NCBI GenBank assembly: GCA_001603905.1
Contig: LVAE01000007.1
Span: 1 to 64,000, forward strand
Source of the DNA: Fibrobacterales bacterium Fibro_02
GTDB lineage: Bacteria > Fibrobacterota > Fibrobacteria > Fibrobacterales > Fibrobacteraceae
Length of the DNA stretch: 64,000 bases
Direction of reading: 5' to 3'
A model generated the notes under the pieces. The model had not been told where the DNA came from. It ran no database searches and saw nothing but the letters and a program-made list of their open reading frames with translations. The position numbers and the translations under genes were made by a program. Shown piece after piece: positions 48,169-55,063 of this stretch (position 1 is the first letter of the stretch; every line of letters begins with the position of its first letter).

Positions 48169-49941
48169 TTACTGGTCGTCGCTGTCGACGTCGCAGGAAT
48201 CTGTCTGTTGCGGGGCGACAACAGGCCTGCTGCTCTTGGCGCTATAGATGAGCTCTGCCATGAACAGCTCCTTGAGCTTTGCGAGTCCCGCATCTTTTTC
48301 GAGATCCAGCTGGTAGGGCGACATTCGCGCCTGCTTGCGGATGGCAAGTTCGTTTTCGTTGAAGGCTCTCGACTTGACCGTAAGCATAATCGGGGTCTGC
48401 AACTTTTCTTCGAGAATCTGCTTTAGGCGCTCCAGGTATTCCGGGTGCTCTTCCATCTGCTTGATTCCCCAAACTTCGCTGGCGGAGTCGCCGAGGTAGG
48501 TGAGGGCGATGGGGAAGGGCGTTTCCTTGATATCGCCCGTTTCGAGAACGGTGTCGTTGAGGGCTACCGAGAATGCGATGTCACCGGAATCAGCGATGTG
48601 AGTCTTGATGGATCCCCAGGCTGCAGAAATTTCATAACGACTGTAAATGTCGCCATTATATCCGTTGGCGATTCCGTTCTGTAGGGCCGCAAAGGGGTTT
48701 TCATTTTGCTGCTGTAATGCCTTGGCTTCTTCTACGGCATCCAGCATGTTCTGGACTTCAGTTACTTTTTTTTTTAACGCCTCGTCGGAGGCGCTGCTCG
48801 AAGCTTTGGAAGGATCGTTAATCGCGGCGAGAGCGCGTCTGAGATCCGTCAGCCTGTCGAGCCAAGCCATGCGGGCGAATGTCGTTTCGACAAGGAGTCG
48901 CGGGTTCGTGCTGTAGCGGAGGGAGCCCTGCAAGTCGATAAGCATCTTGCTGATGCGCAGGATGTCTCCGTTCTTGAGTTCGGGAACGGCGCTCTTGTAC
49001 TTGGTGTACAGTTCCTCGGAAATGTTAATCACATCGGGCGTGAAGGCGTCGAGGCGGGCGTAGAGCATGTTCCTGAGGAACTTGCCGAAACCGTCGAGAA
49101 GCGGAGTGAATTCGATTCCGCGCTTGCAGGCGTCGTCGACCATCTTGAAACATTCCTTGAGGTCGTGATCCTTGATGGCGTTAATGAGCGTGAAGAACAG
49201 TTCGACAGGAGGAATGCCGAGTACGCTACGGACCGATTCGGCGGCCATCTCGTTACCGGTAAAGGCGTAGGCCTGGTCGAAGTAGGTAAGGCCGTCGCGC
49301 ATGGAACCATCGGCCTTTTCGGCGAAGATGTCGAGTGCTTCGTCGGTGGCGTTGATTCCTTCCTGTTCGCAGATGTAGCGAAGGCGGCTGCGGATCTGTT
49401 CTACGGTCAGTCGCTTGAAGTCGAATCGCTGCACGCGGCTGAGAATGGTCTGCGGCACCTTGTTGACTTCGGTGGTCGCAAAGATGAAGATGACGTGCTC
49501 AGGCGGTTCTTCGAGCGTTTTCAGGAGCGCGTTGAAGGCGCCGTTCGAGAGCATGTGGACTTCGTCGATAATGAAAATCTTGTACTTGCCGATGACGGGC
49601 GGATACTGCACGCGCTCGATCACGTCGCGGATGTTGTCGACGCCGGTGTTGGAGGCGGCGTCTATTTCGAACACGTCCATCGGGTTGCCGCCAGCGATGT
49701 CCTTGCAGCTTTCGCACTGTCCACAGGGGTGGAGCGGATCGCCGCCGGTGCAGTTGAGCGTGCGGGCGAGGATACGGGCACTGGTAGTCTTACCGACACC
49801 GCGGGTTCCGGTGAATAGGAATGCGTGGTGGAGTCGTCCTCCTTCGATTGCGTTCTGGAGGGTCTTTGCGATATGTTCCTGTCCGACCATGTCGGAGAAA
49901 GATTGCGGACGCCACTTACGGGCCATTGCTACGTATGCCAT
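48169..49941 (-). CDS. dnaX: DNA polymerase III subunit gamma/tau
   Basis: A 590-residue clamp-loader subunit. It starts VAMARKWRPQSFSDMVGQEHI; Walker A is GTRGVGKT (45-52), the zinc module has Cys64, Cys73, Cys76 and Cys79, and IIDEVHML is Walker B. Domain III and a hinge follow up to about 365; residues 395-590 would be the tau-specific part that binds the polymerase and helicase. Codons 389-392 are TTA AAA AAA AAA, a run of ten A (see separate entry), which could give a shorter gamma form. An ATG at 49941 is used; a second ATG at codon 6 is possible. It converges on the MtaD-like gene. Confidence 0.96.
   Translation of the reverse strand: MAYVAMARKWRPQSFSDMVGQEHIAKTLQNAIEGGRLHHAFLFTGTRGVGKTTSARILARTLNCTGGDPLHPCGQCESCKDIAGGNPMDVFEIDAASNTGVDNIRDVIERVQYPPVIGKYKIFIIDEVHMLSNGAFNALLKTLEEPPEHVIFIFATTEVNKVPQTILSRVQRFDFKRLTVEQIRSRLRYICEQEGINATDEALDIFAEKADGSMRDGLTYFDQAYAFTGNEMAAESVRSVLGIPPVELFFTLINAIKDHDLKECFKMVDDACKRGIEFTPLLDGFGKFLRNMLYARLDAFTPDVINISEELYTKYKSAVPELKNGDILRISKMLIDLQGSLRYSTNPRLLVETTFARMAWLDRLTDLRRALAAINDPSKASSSASDEALKKKVTEVQNMLDAVEEAKALQQQNENPFAALQNGIANGYNGDIYSRYEISAAWGSIKTHIADSGDIAFSVALNDTVLETGDIKETPFPIALTYLGDSASEVWGIKQMEEHPEYLERLKQILEEKLQTPIMLTVKSRAFNENELAIRKQARMSPYQLDLEKDAGLAKLKELFMAELIYSAKSSRPVVAPQQTDSCDVDSDDQ
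48766..48775 (-). other. Ten-A slippery run in dnaX (candidate frameshift or slippage site)
   Basis: On the minus strand the sequence is TTA followed by nine A and then GTAACTGAA; with the A of TTA the run is ten. In frame it reads Leu389-Lys-Lys-Lys392-Val. A -1 shift at the run reads AGT AAC TGA, adding Ser-Asn and a stop (about 394 residues); a +1 shift reads TAA at once. E. coli dnaX shifts at A6G and Thermus dnaX slips at A9 to make gamma. Confidence 0.65.
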
Positions 49942-49966
49942 AGCCTAAAAGTAGTAAAATGAGCTT

Positions 49967-49998
49967 GAAATTCGGAATTCAGATTTCAGAATTCGGAG
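49967..49998 (-). repeat. GAATTC/CTGAA-rich dispersed repeat, copy 2
   Basis: On the minus strand this reads CTCCGAATTCTGAAATCTGAA and then TTCCGAATTT, nearly the same as the copy at 5330-5360. It lies 26 bases upstream of the dnaX start, within the leader or promoter of dnaX. Confidence 0.6.
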
Positions 49999-50068
49999 CT
50001 TTTAAAATGAAAAGTAAAAAAGCGTCATTACAAGGAGCGAAGTGACTAAGCAAACCATTTTGATTTTG

Positions 50069-50076
50069 TATCTTTG
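50069..50076 (+). promoter_or_regulatory. Possible -7 box TATCTTTG upstream of the small protein gene
   Basis: TATCTTTG matches TAnnTTTG exactly, 21 bases before the ATG at 50097. TTGAGGTAAAC follows, with GAGG as ribosome site. Two ATTTTG motifs (50057 and 50063) lie upstream. Confidence 0.45.
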
Positions 50077-50096
50077 CAAAAAAAATTGAGGTAAAC

Positions 50097-50474
50097 ATGA
50101 ATTCGAATTTGGCACTTTTGATTCTTTCATGGCAGGTGGCTTGTCTTTATCACGAATCCGAAACCGACAAGCTTTTGCCGGGTTCCACTTCGGCAACGGA
50201 AGCCGAAAGCGATATGCTAGATGCGATTCATGACGAACTGACCCCGGATGTCTCCTGGGATGATTTTAATGCAACCTATGCCAAGTTCAAGTCGGCTAAG
50301 GAACGTGCTGCGGCCTGTGTCGAAGCTTTGAAGAACGAGTCGGGCGAATTCAAGAGCAAGGTGCTGGAATCGATGCTCCGCGTAGCGAATGCATCCAAGG
50401 AAGACGATAACGCAAGCAACGTGTCGCCCGAAGAAATGGACTTTATCCAGCAGATCCGCGCTGCGCTGGAATAA
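50097..50474 (+). CDS. Small helical protein of unknown function
   Basis: A 125-residue soluble protein, all predicted helix. The N-terminal stretch (NLALLILSWQVACLYHESET) looks hydrophobic but is too polar for a signal. The C-terminal phrase ASNVSPEEMDFIQQIRAAL recalls the TerB-type all-helical fold, whose acidic turn (here ASKEDDNASNVSPEE) holds a metal in some members; this likeness is weak. I do not recognise the family. It has its own likely promoter and ribosome site and ends in front of two converging hairpins beyond which pheT lies on the other strand. Confidence 0.6.
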   Translation: MNSNLALLILSWQVACLYHESETDKLLPGSTSATEAESDMLDAIHDELTPDVSWDDFNATYAKFKSAKERAAACVEALKNESGEFKSKVLESMLRVANASKEDDNASNVSPEEMDFIQQIRAALE

Positions 50475-50535
50475 AATGTTTGGCTTGCGGCGCAAACTCG
50501 CTGCAGGTTAATTCGTTACAAATTCTGAAAAAAGA

Positions 50536-50563
50536 AACCGCCGAGGTGATAGCCTCAGCGGTT
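50536..50563. terminator. Terminator hairpin between the small protein gene and pheT
   Basis: AACCGC, then GAGG, loop TGATAG, CCTC and GCGGTT with one C/A mismatch, followed by AAATTTTTT. It faces the small protein gene; A-rich sequence on the left lets it also act for pheT on the minus strand. Confidence 0.8.
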
Positions 50564-50576
50564 AAATTTTTTGTCA

Positions 50577-50622
50577 AAGAGACAACCTCTAATGGCGTTG
50601 TTGCGCCGAAGGCTTGTCTCTT
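50577..50622 (-). terminator. Second hairpin at the pheT 3' end
   Basis: AAGAGACAA and TTGTCTCTT pair across a loop that itself contains GGCG/CGCC around TTGTTG. The stem begins at the pheT stop codon. With the next hairpin it makes a double stem-loop behind pheT. Confidence 0.55.
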
Positions 50623-53056
50623 ATCTCAGCACGATGTCGCCGTTTGCGACGAGTTTGTCACGCAGCTTGTTGTGGGCCTTGTTGACTTCGTCGTCGGTAA
50701 GCGTGCGGTCCATGGCCTGGTAGGTGAGGCTGTAGACCATGTTCTTCTTGCCGGCTTCGATCTTGTCGCCTTCGTAGATGCTCTTGAGCGTAATCTTCGC
50801 GAGGTTCTTCGGGTTCAGGCCCTTGATTCGAGCGAGGATGTCTTCGTGAGTCATGGTCTTGGCGACTTCGATGGAGATGTCGCGGCTAGACGGTACCTGG
50901 CGGCTGAACGGTTCGAACACGATCTTCTTGTGGGTGGCGTGTTCCATCTTGTCCATGTCGAGTTCCATCACGTAGGTGGTGTAGCCGATATCGAAAGCGG
51001 CCATGGCAGTCGGGTGGAGTTCGCCCATGGTGCCGAGCACCACGCCATCGGCGAGGACTTCGACCTGCTTGCCCGGGTGCAGGTAGATTTCGGCCTTGGC
51101 AGGCACGCGGAATTCTACGACGAGGCCCACGCGCTTGAGGAAGCTCTGCACCAGGCCCTTGAAGGCGGCAAAGTCAATCTGGGCGGGCTTGTCGTTCAGC
51201 GGGTTCACGTCGAAGGCACCTGCAACGGCGAGGGCGACGAGGTTCGATTCGTCGAAGCCCGGATCGCGCACGTCCTTGCGGTCGCGCTTGAACTGTCCCT
51301 TGGCGACTTCGAACAGGCGAACGGAACTGGGGCGGTTCTTCTCGTTCTCGGCAACGCTCTTGAGGAGGTTGGGGAGGAGGCTGGTCGGAACCACGCCGAG
51401 TTCATCGGAAAGCGGGTTCAAAAGGGCTGCGGGCTTGCTGCGGCGGTCATCATTTTCGGCGCCGAACAGAGCTTCGGTGCGGGCCTTGCTCGTGAAGCGG
51501 AGGCTCAAGCATTCGTGCAGGCCCATTGCGGACAAGGTCTTGCGGATCTTGCGGTTCAGGACTTCGATCGGCGGAAGTTCGTTCGGCTGCATCTTGAAGC
51601 TCGGCAGCGTGTACGGGATGTTGTCGAAACCGATGAGGCGCGCGACTTCTTCGATGAGGTCAACTTCGCGTTCGAGGTCGGGGCGGAATCCCGGAATCCT
51701 GAAGGTGATAGATTCGGCGTCCTTCTTCACGACTTCGAGGGCGATACCCGTGAGGTACTTTTCGATGTCGGCAGCATCAATCTTCATGCCGATGACCTTT
51801 TCGGCGCGGGCGGTGCGGAGCGTGACTTCGTTGAGGGACTTCTTGTGGTCGTCGCCCGTGTATTCGACGGTGCCCTTGAGAATGCGGCCTCCGGCGACTT
51901 CCTGAATCATGGCGCAGGCGTAGCGGCTGTATTCGTCCTGTGTGGTAAAGTCGATTTCGCGTTCGAAGCGGTAGCTGGAATCGGTAGAAATGCAGAGGCG
52001 CTTGGCCTGCTTGCGGACGATGGTCGGGTTGAACCAGGCGCTTTCGAGGAATACGTTCTTGGTGGCATCGACGATTTCAGATTCGACGCCGCCCATCACA
52101 CCGGCTACACAAGCGGGACGGTCGCCGTCGCAAATCACGAGGTCGTTTTCAACGAGTTCGTGAGCGGTGTGGTCGATGGTCTCGATCTTTTCGCCCTTCA
52201 CGGCGCGGCGCACCTTGATCTTGTTGCCATGGAGCTGGTCCATGTCGAAGCTGTGGAGCGGCTGGCCCACGTCCATCAGAATGAAGTTCGTGATGTCCAC
52301 CACGTTGTTGATGCTGTTCATGCCTACAGCATGCAGGAGCTTTGCGAGCCATGCCGGGGACTTTTCAACCTTCACGTCCTTGATGACGCGGCCCACATAA
52401 CGGGAACAACCGCAACCGGGAACCACTTCAAGGCTCACGGCAGAGCTTGCTGCTTCGGCATCTTCCTTAAGTTCGTAGGTAAGCGGCTTGAGCGGACGGT
52501 TGAACTTGGCGGCAAGTTCACGAGCGACACCGCGGTGGCTGAGGGCATCCGGGCGGTTCGGGGTCACATTCAGTTCGAAGCATACGTCGTAGAGGCCGAG
52601 GCTCACGAACGGAGTGCCAGCGGGGATGCTGTCGTCGAGAACCATGATTCCACCGTGGTCGTCAGAAAGGCCGATTTCGTCTTCGGCGCAAATCATACCG
52701 AAGCTTTCGACGCCGCGAATCTTGGACTTCTTCATCTTGAGCATGGTGCCGTCGGGGAGCGGAAGCTCTGCACCAATCGGGGCGAGCACCACGGTCTGGC
52801 CAGCTGCCACGTTCGGGGCGCCGCAAACGACCTGGATTGTTTCTTTGCCGTTATTGACGGTCGTAATGTGCAAGTGGTCGCTATCCGGATGGGGTTCGCA
52901 GGTAAGAACCTTAGCCACAATCAGCTTTTCATAAACCTTGCCCGGTTCTTCCATACCTTCGACTTCGAGGCCGACGGCGGTGAGAGCCTTTGCAACTTCT
53001 TCCGCAGATTCCGGAAGATCCACATGACGTCTGAGCCAATTCAAAGAAACTTTCAT
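50621..53056 (-). CDS. pheT: Phenylalanine-tRNA ligase beta subunit
   Basis: An 811-residue protein of usual bacterial PheT length. It begins MKVSLNWLRRHVDLPES; residues about 40-150 are the EMAP/tRNA-binding domain (VAKVLTCEPHPDSDHLHITTV); B3/B4 editing domain follows (LNVTPNRPDALSHRGVARELAA), then B5, the core catalytic-like domain and a C-terminal ferredoxin-like anticodon-binding domain (FSRQVPSSRDISIEV). Together with PheS it charges tRNA-Phe. pheS is not next to it: upstream is a short gap and a divergent gene, so pheT has its own promoter. Two hairpins follow its stop. Confidence 0.97.
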   Translation of the reverse strand: MKVSLNWLRRHVDLPESAEEVAKALTAVGLEVEGMEEPGKVYEKLIVAKVLTCEPHPDSDHLHITTVNNGKETIQVVCGAPNVAAGQTVVLAPIGAELPLPDGTMLKMKKSKIRGVESFGMICAEDEIGLSDDHGGIMVLDDSIPAGTPFVSLGLYDVCFELNVTPNRPDALSHRGVARELAAKFNRPLKPLTYELKEDAEAASSAVSLEVVPGCGCSRYVGRVIKDVKVEKSPAWLAKLLHAVGMNSINNVVDITNFILMDVGQPLHSFDMDQLHGNKIKVRRAVKGEKIETIDHTAHELVENDLVICDGDRPACVAGVMGGVESEIVDATKNVFLESAWFNPTIVRKQAKRLCISTDSSYRFEREIDFTTQDEYSRYACAMIQEVAGGRILKGTVEYTGDDHKKSLNEVTLRTARAEKVIGMKIDAADIEKYLTGIALEVVKKDAESITFRIPGFRPDLEREVDLIEEVARLIGFDNIPYTLPSFKMQPNELPPIEVLNRKIRKTLSAMGLHECLSLRFTSKARTEALFGAENDDRRSKPAALLNPLSDELGVVPTSLLPNLLKSVAENEKNRPSSVRLFEVAKGQFKRDRKDVRDPGFDESNLVALAVAGAFDVNPLNDKPAQIDFAAFKGLVQSFLKRVGLVVEFRVPAKAEIYLHPGKQVEVLADGVVLGTMGELHPTAMAAFDIGYTTYVMELDMDKMEHATHKKIVFEPFSRQVPSSRDISIEVAKTMTHEDILARIKGLNPKNLAKITLKSIYEGDKIEAGKKNMVYSLTYQAMDRTLTDDEVNKAHNKLRDKLVANGDIVLR

Positions 53057-53199
53057 CTTATTCCTCTTTAAAATGCGGCGGCAAAACGATTATTTATTCC
53101 TTCGCCGATTCGTTATTTTTCGCAGGTAAATGTAGAAAATGTGGTTGCAAGTGCGTGGAAAATAACTAAATATTGAACAAGAAAGAAGGAGATTTTGTG

Positions 53200-53940
53200 A
53201 TGAATGAAAATGCGTCTAGCGAAAAAATGTACCAAGTATCTACCCTGAGTGCACTTGCGCTCGGTTACACGCGAACGGTTGTCAAAGTTCGTGATTTGCT
53301 GCAGAACGGGGATACGGGGCTTGGAACTTTTGAAAACTGCGACGGCGAGATGATTGTCGTGGATGGTCATTGCTACCGCGCTGCTGATGATGGCTCCGTA
53401 AGCGAGACTCCCGCTGATTTAGGTGTTCCATTTGCATCGGTCGTATTCTTAAAGAATCAGGAATCGTTTGCGGTCGATGCAGTCGAGAATATTGATGGTC
53501 TCAAGGCATTGCTGAATGTGAAAATCGAGGAACACTTCGGTCTCAACAGTATGCATATGGTGCGGATAGACGGATTTTTCAAGAAGGTAAATGCCCGCTC
53601 CGAAAGCGGGTTCAAGGCGCATCATATTGAGTTGAAGGAGCTCCTGTTCGAAAGGCAGAAGTCATTTGAATTTGATAATATCGCGGGCTCGCTAGTTTGT
53701 CTGTACTATCCCGATTATATGGATGGAATCAATGCGGCTGGGTGGCATTTCCACTTTGTTTCCGAAGACAAACGTTTTGGCGGACATGTCTTTGACCTTT
53801 CCCTTGAAAGGGGGGAAGCCAAGATGGAAAAAATTACATCCATCGAGTTGCAGCTCCCGCGTGAGGCCGCCTTTGACACTTATTCCTTGACCAGGGCTTC
53901 GCAAAAGGATATCAAGCAGGTCGAGCAGGGAAATAAATAA
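53200..53940 (+). CDS. budA: Alpha-acetolactate decarboxylase
   Basis: A 246-residue enzyme. The zinc site HxH...H is present as H183, H185 and H196 in GWHFHFVSEDKRFGGHVFDL, with the same spacing as in characterised family members. LGTFENCDGEMIVVDG holds the conserved active-site Glu. It converts acetolactate to acetoin, diverting it from valine synthesis or balancing pyruvate overflow. No acetolactate synthase or butanediol dehydrogenase gene lies beside it. The ATG at 53200 is eight bases after AAGGAG; a TTG at 53173 is not needed. It diverges from pheT. No signal peptide is seen, so it is cytoplasmic. Confidence 0.93.
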   Translation: MNENASSEKMYQVSTLSALALGYTRTVVKVRDLLQNGDTGLGTFENCDGEMIVVDGHCYRAADDGSVSETPADLGVPFASVVFLKNQESFAVDAVENIDGLKALLNVKIEEHFGLNSMHMVRIDGFFKKVNARSESGFKAHHIELKELLFERQKSFEFDNIAGSLVCLYYPDYMDGINAAGWHFHFVSEDKRFGGHVFDLSLERGEAKMEKITSIELQLPREAAFDTYSLTRASQKDIKQVEQGNK

Positions 53941-53949
53941 TTTAAATGA

Positions 53950-53974
53950 AAATGCCCGCTTGCGCGGGCATGAC
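53950..53974 (-). repeat. GTCAT palindromic intergenic repeat, copy 4 (reverse orientation)
   Basis: AAATGCCCGC, loop TTG, CGCGGGCATGAC: on the minus strand it begins GTCATGCCCGCG. It lies between budA and the converging pseudouridine synthase gene and may double as their terminator. The ATCTCC tail seen in other copies is missing. Confidence 0.65.
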
Positions 53975-53998
53975 AAAGTAAAGAAAAAATAGAGGCTT

Positions 53999-55063
53999 TT
54001 ATCGGTGCTCGTGGCGAATAGGCTTTAGCTGGTCCACGACGCTTTGCAGTTCCTTGGGGAGCGGACAATCGAGTACGATTTTGTCGCCGTGCCATACAAA
54101 TTCTAGACGACAGCTGTGTAAGAAGAGCCTGTGCAGTCCGAGCTGTTTTTTGACTTCGCGGTTGAGCGCAAAATCGCCGTAGCGAGTGTCGCCGAGGAGC
54201 GGGTGTCCGATGCTTGCGAAATGGGCGCGGATCTGGTGCATGCGGCCCGTTTCGAGCTTGATTTTTACGAGGTCGTAGCCTTCGTAGTGCTGCTTGACAC
54301 GGTAGTGGGTGATTGCCTGCTGGGCATCCTTGCCGGTTTCGCCGACTTTCATTTTGCTACCCTTGGCGGCGTCGGTGCGCGTGAGCGTTTCGTTTATGGT
54401 TCCCTTGTCTTTCTTGAGGTTGCCTTTGACGAGGGCGTAATAGAATTTGTCGACTTCGTGTTCGCGGATCATGCGCGTAAAGTCGCGGAGCGTGTCGCCG
54501 TGGAGGGCGGCGATAATCATGCCCGAGGTTTCCTGGTCGAGACGGTGGGCTATTGTTGGCTTAAAGTCGAGCCCTTCGCGGCGTCCCCATTCCCACAAGT
54601 ATTCCACAAGGCTCTCGCCGGGGCGTGTGCCGGAACCCGGTTGGCTTGCGAGTCCCGAGGGCTTGTTCACGACTACGTAGTCTTCGGTTTGAATGACGAT
54701 GTCGAGTTCCTTGGCACCCCAACCAGACATTTTTTCTTGAGAAGAGGCGCTTTTGCCCCAGGTAGACTTGGCTTTTGCGAAACCGGTGCTGGGTTTTTCC
54801 TCTTCGTTTTGGCTCGCAGGGAACTGGATAACGTTGGTTGCGCTCTGGGAATCCGCGTCGACGCTCTTAAAGTTTTCATAAATGCAGACGGTGTCGCCTT
54901 CCTGCAGCATCTGGTTCGCTTTGCCCACGACTCCGTTCACGCGGACTTTCTTCTTGCGAATGACGGCGAAAAAGACCGACAGCGATTCGTCGGGGAACGC
55001 CTTGCGGAGGAATCGGTCGAGGCGCATGTTGGCAAAGTTGCGGTCAATGACTCGGGTAATCAT
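53999..55063 (-). CDS. RluA-family 23S rRNA pseudouridine synthase (RluC-like)
   Basis: A 354-residue protein. The N-terminal S4 domain (MRLDRFLRKAFPDESLSVFFAVIRKKKVRVNG) binds RNA, a 60-residue Ser/Lys linker follows, and the RluA-type catalytic domain has HRLDQETSGM with the catalytic Asp, GRMHQIRAHFASIGHPLLGDTRYG and a C-terminal LFLHSCRLEF. RluC acts on U955, U2504 and U2580 of 23S rRNA in E. coli; RluD acts elsewhere, so the exact sites are not known here. The start overlaps the stop of the flavoprotein gene (ATGA), so they are translated together. Confidence 0.92.
   Translation of the reverse strand: MITRVIDRNFANMRLDRFLRKAFPDESLSVFFAVIRKKKVRVNGVVGKANQMLQEGDTVCIYENFKSVDADSQSATNVIQFPASQNEEEKPSTGFAKAKSTWGKSASSQEKMSGWGAKELDIVIQTEDYVVVNKPSGLASQPGSGTRPGESLVEYLWEWGRREGLDFKPTIAHRLDQETSGMIIAALHGDTLRDFTRMIREHEVDKFYYALVKGNLKKDKGTINETLTRTDAAKGSKMKVGETGKDAQQAITHYRVKQHYEGYDLVKIKLETGRMHQIRAHFASIGHPLLGDTRYGDFALNREVKKQLGLHRLFLHSCRLEFVWHGDKIVLDCPLPKELQSVVDQLKPIRHEHR

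Noticed and set aside
48766-48775. Sequencing error in the A run of dnaX
   Set aside because: With ten A the frame continues to a full-length tau with a plausible C-terminal domain, so the run as given is consistent.
50480-53071. Plus-strand open frame of 863 codons opposite pheT
   Set aside because: pheT on the minus strand shows all PheT domains; the plus-strand protein has no recognisable feature.
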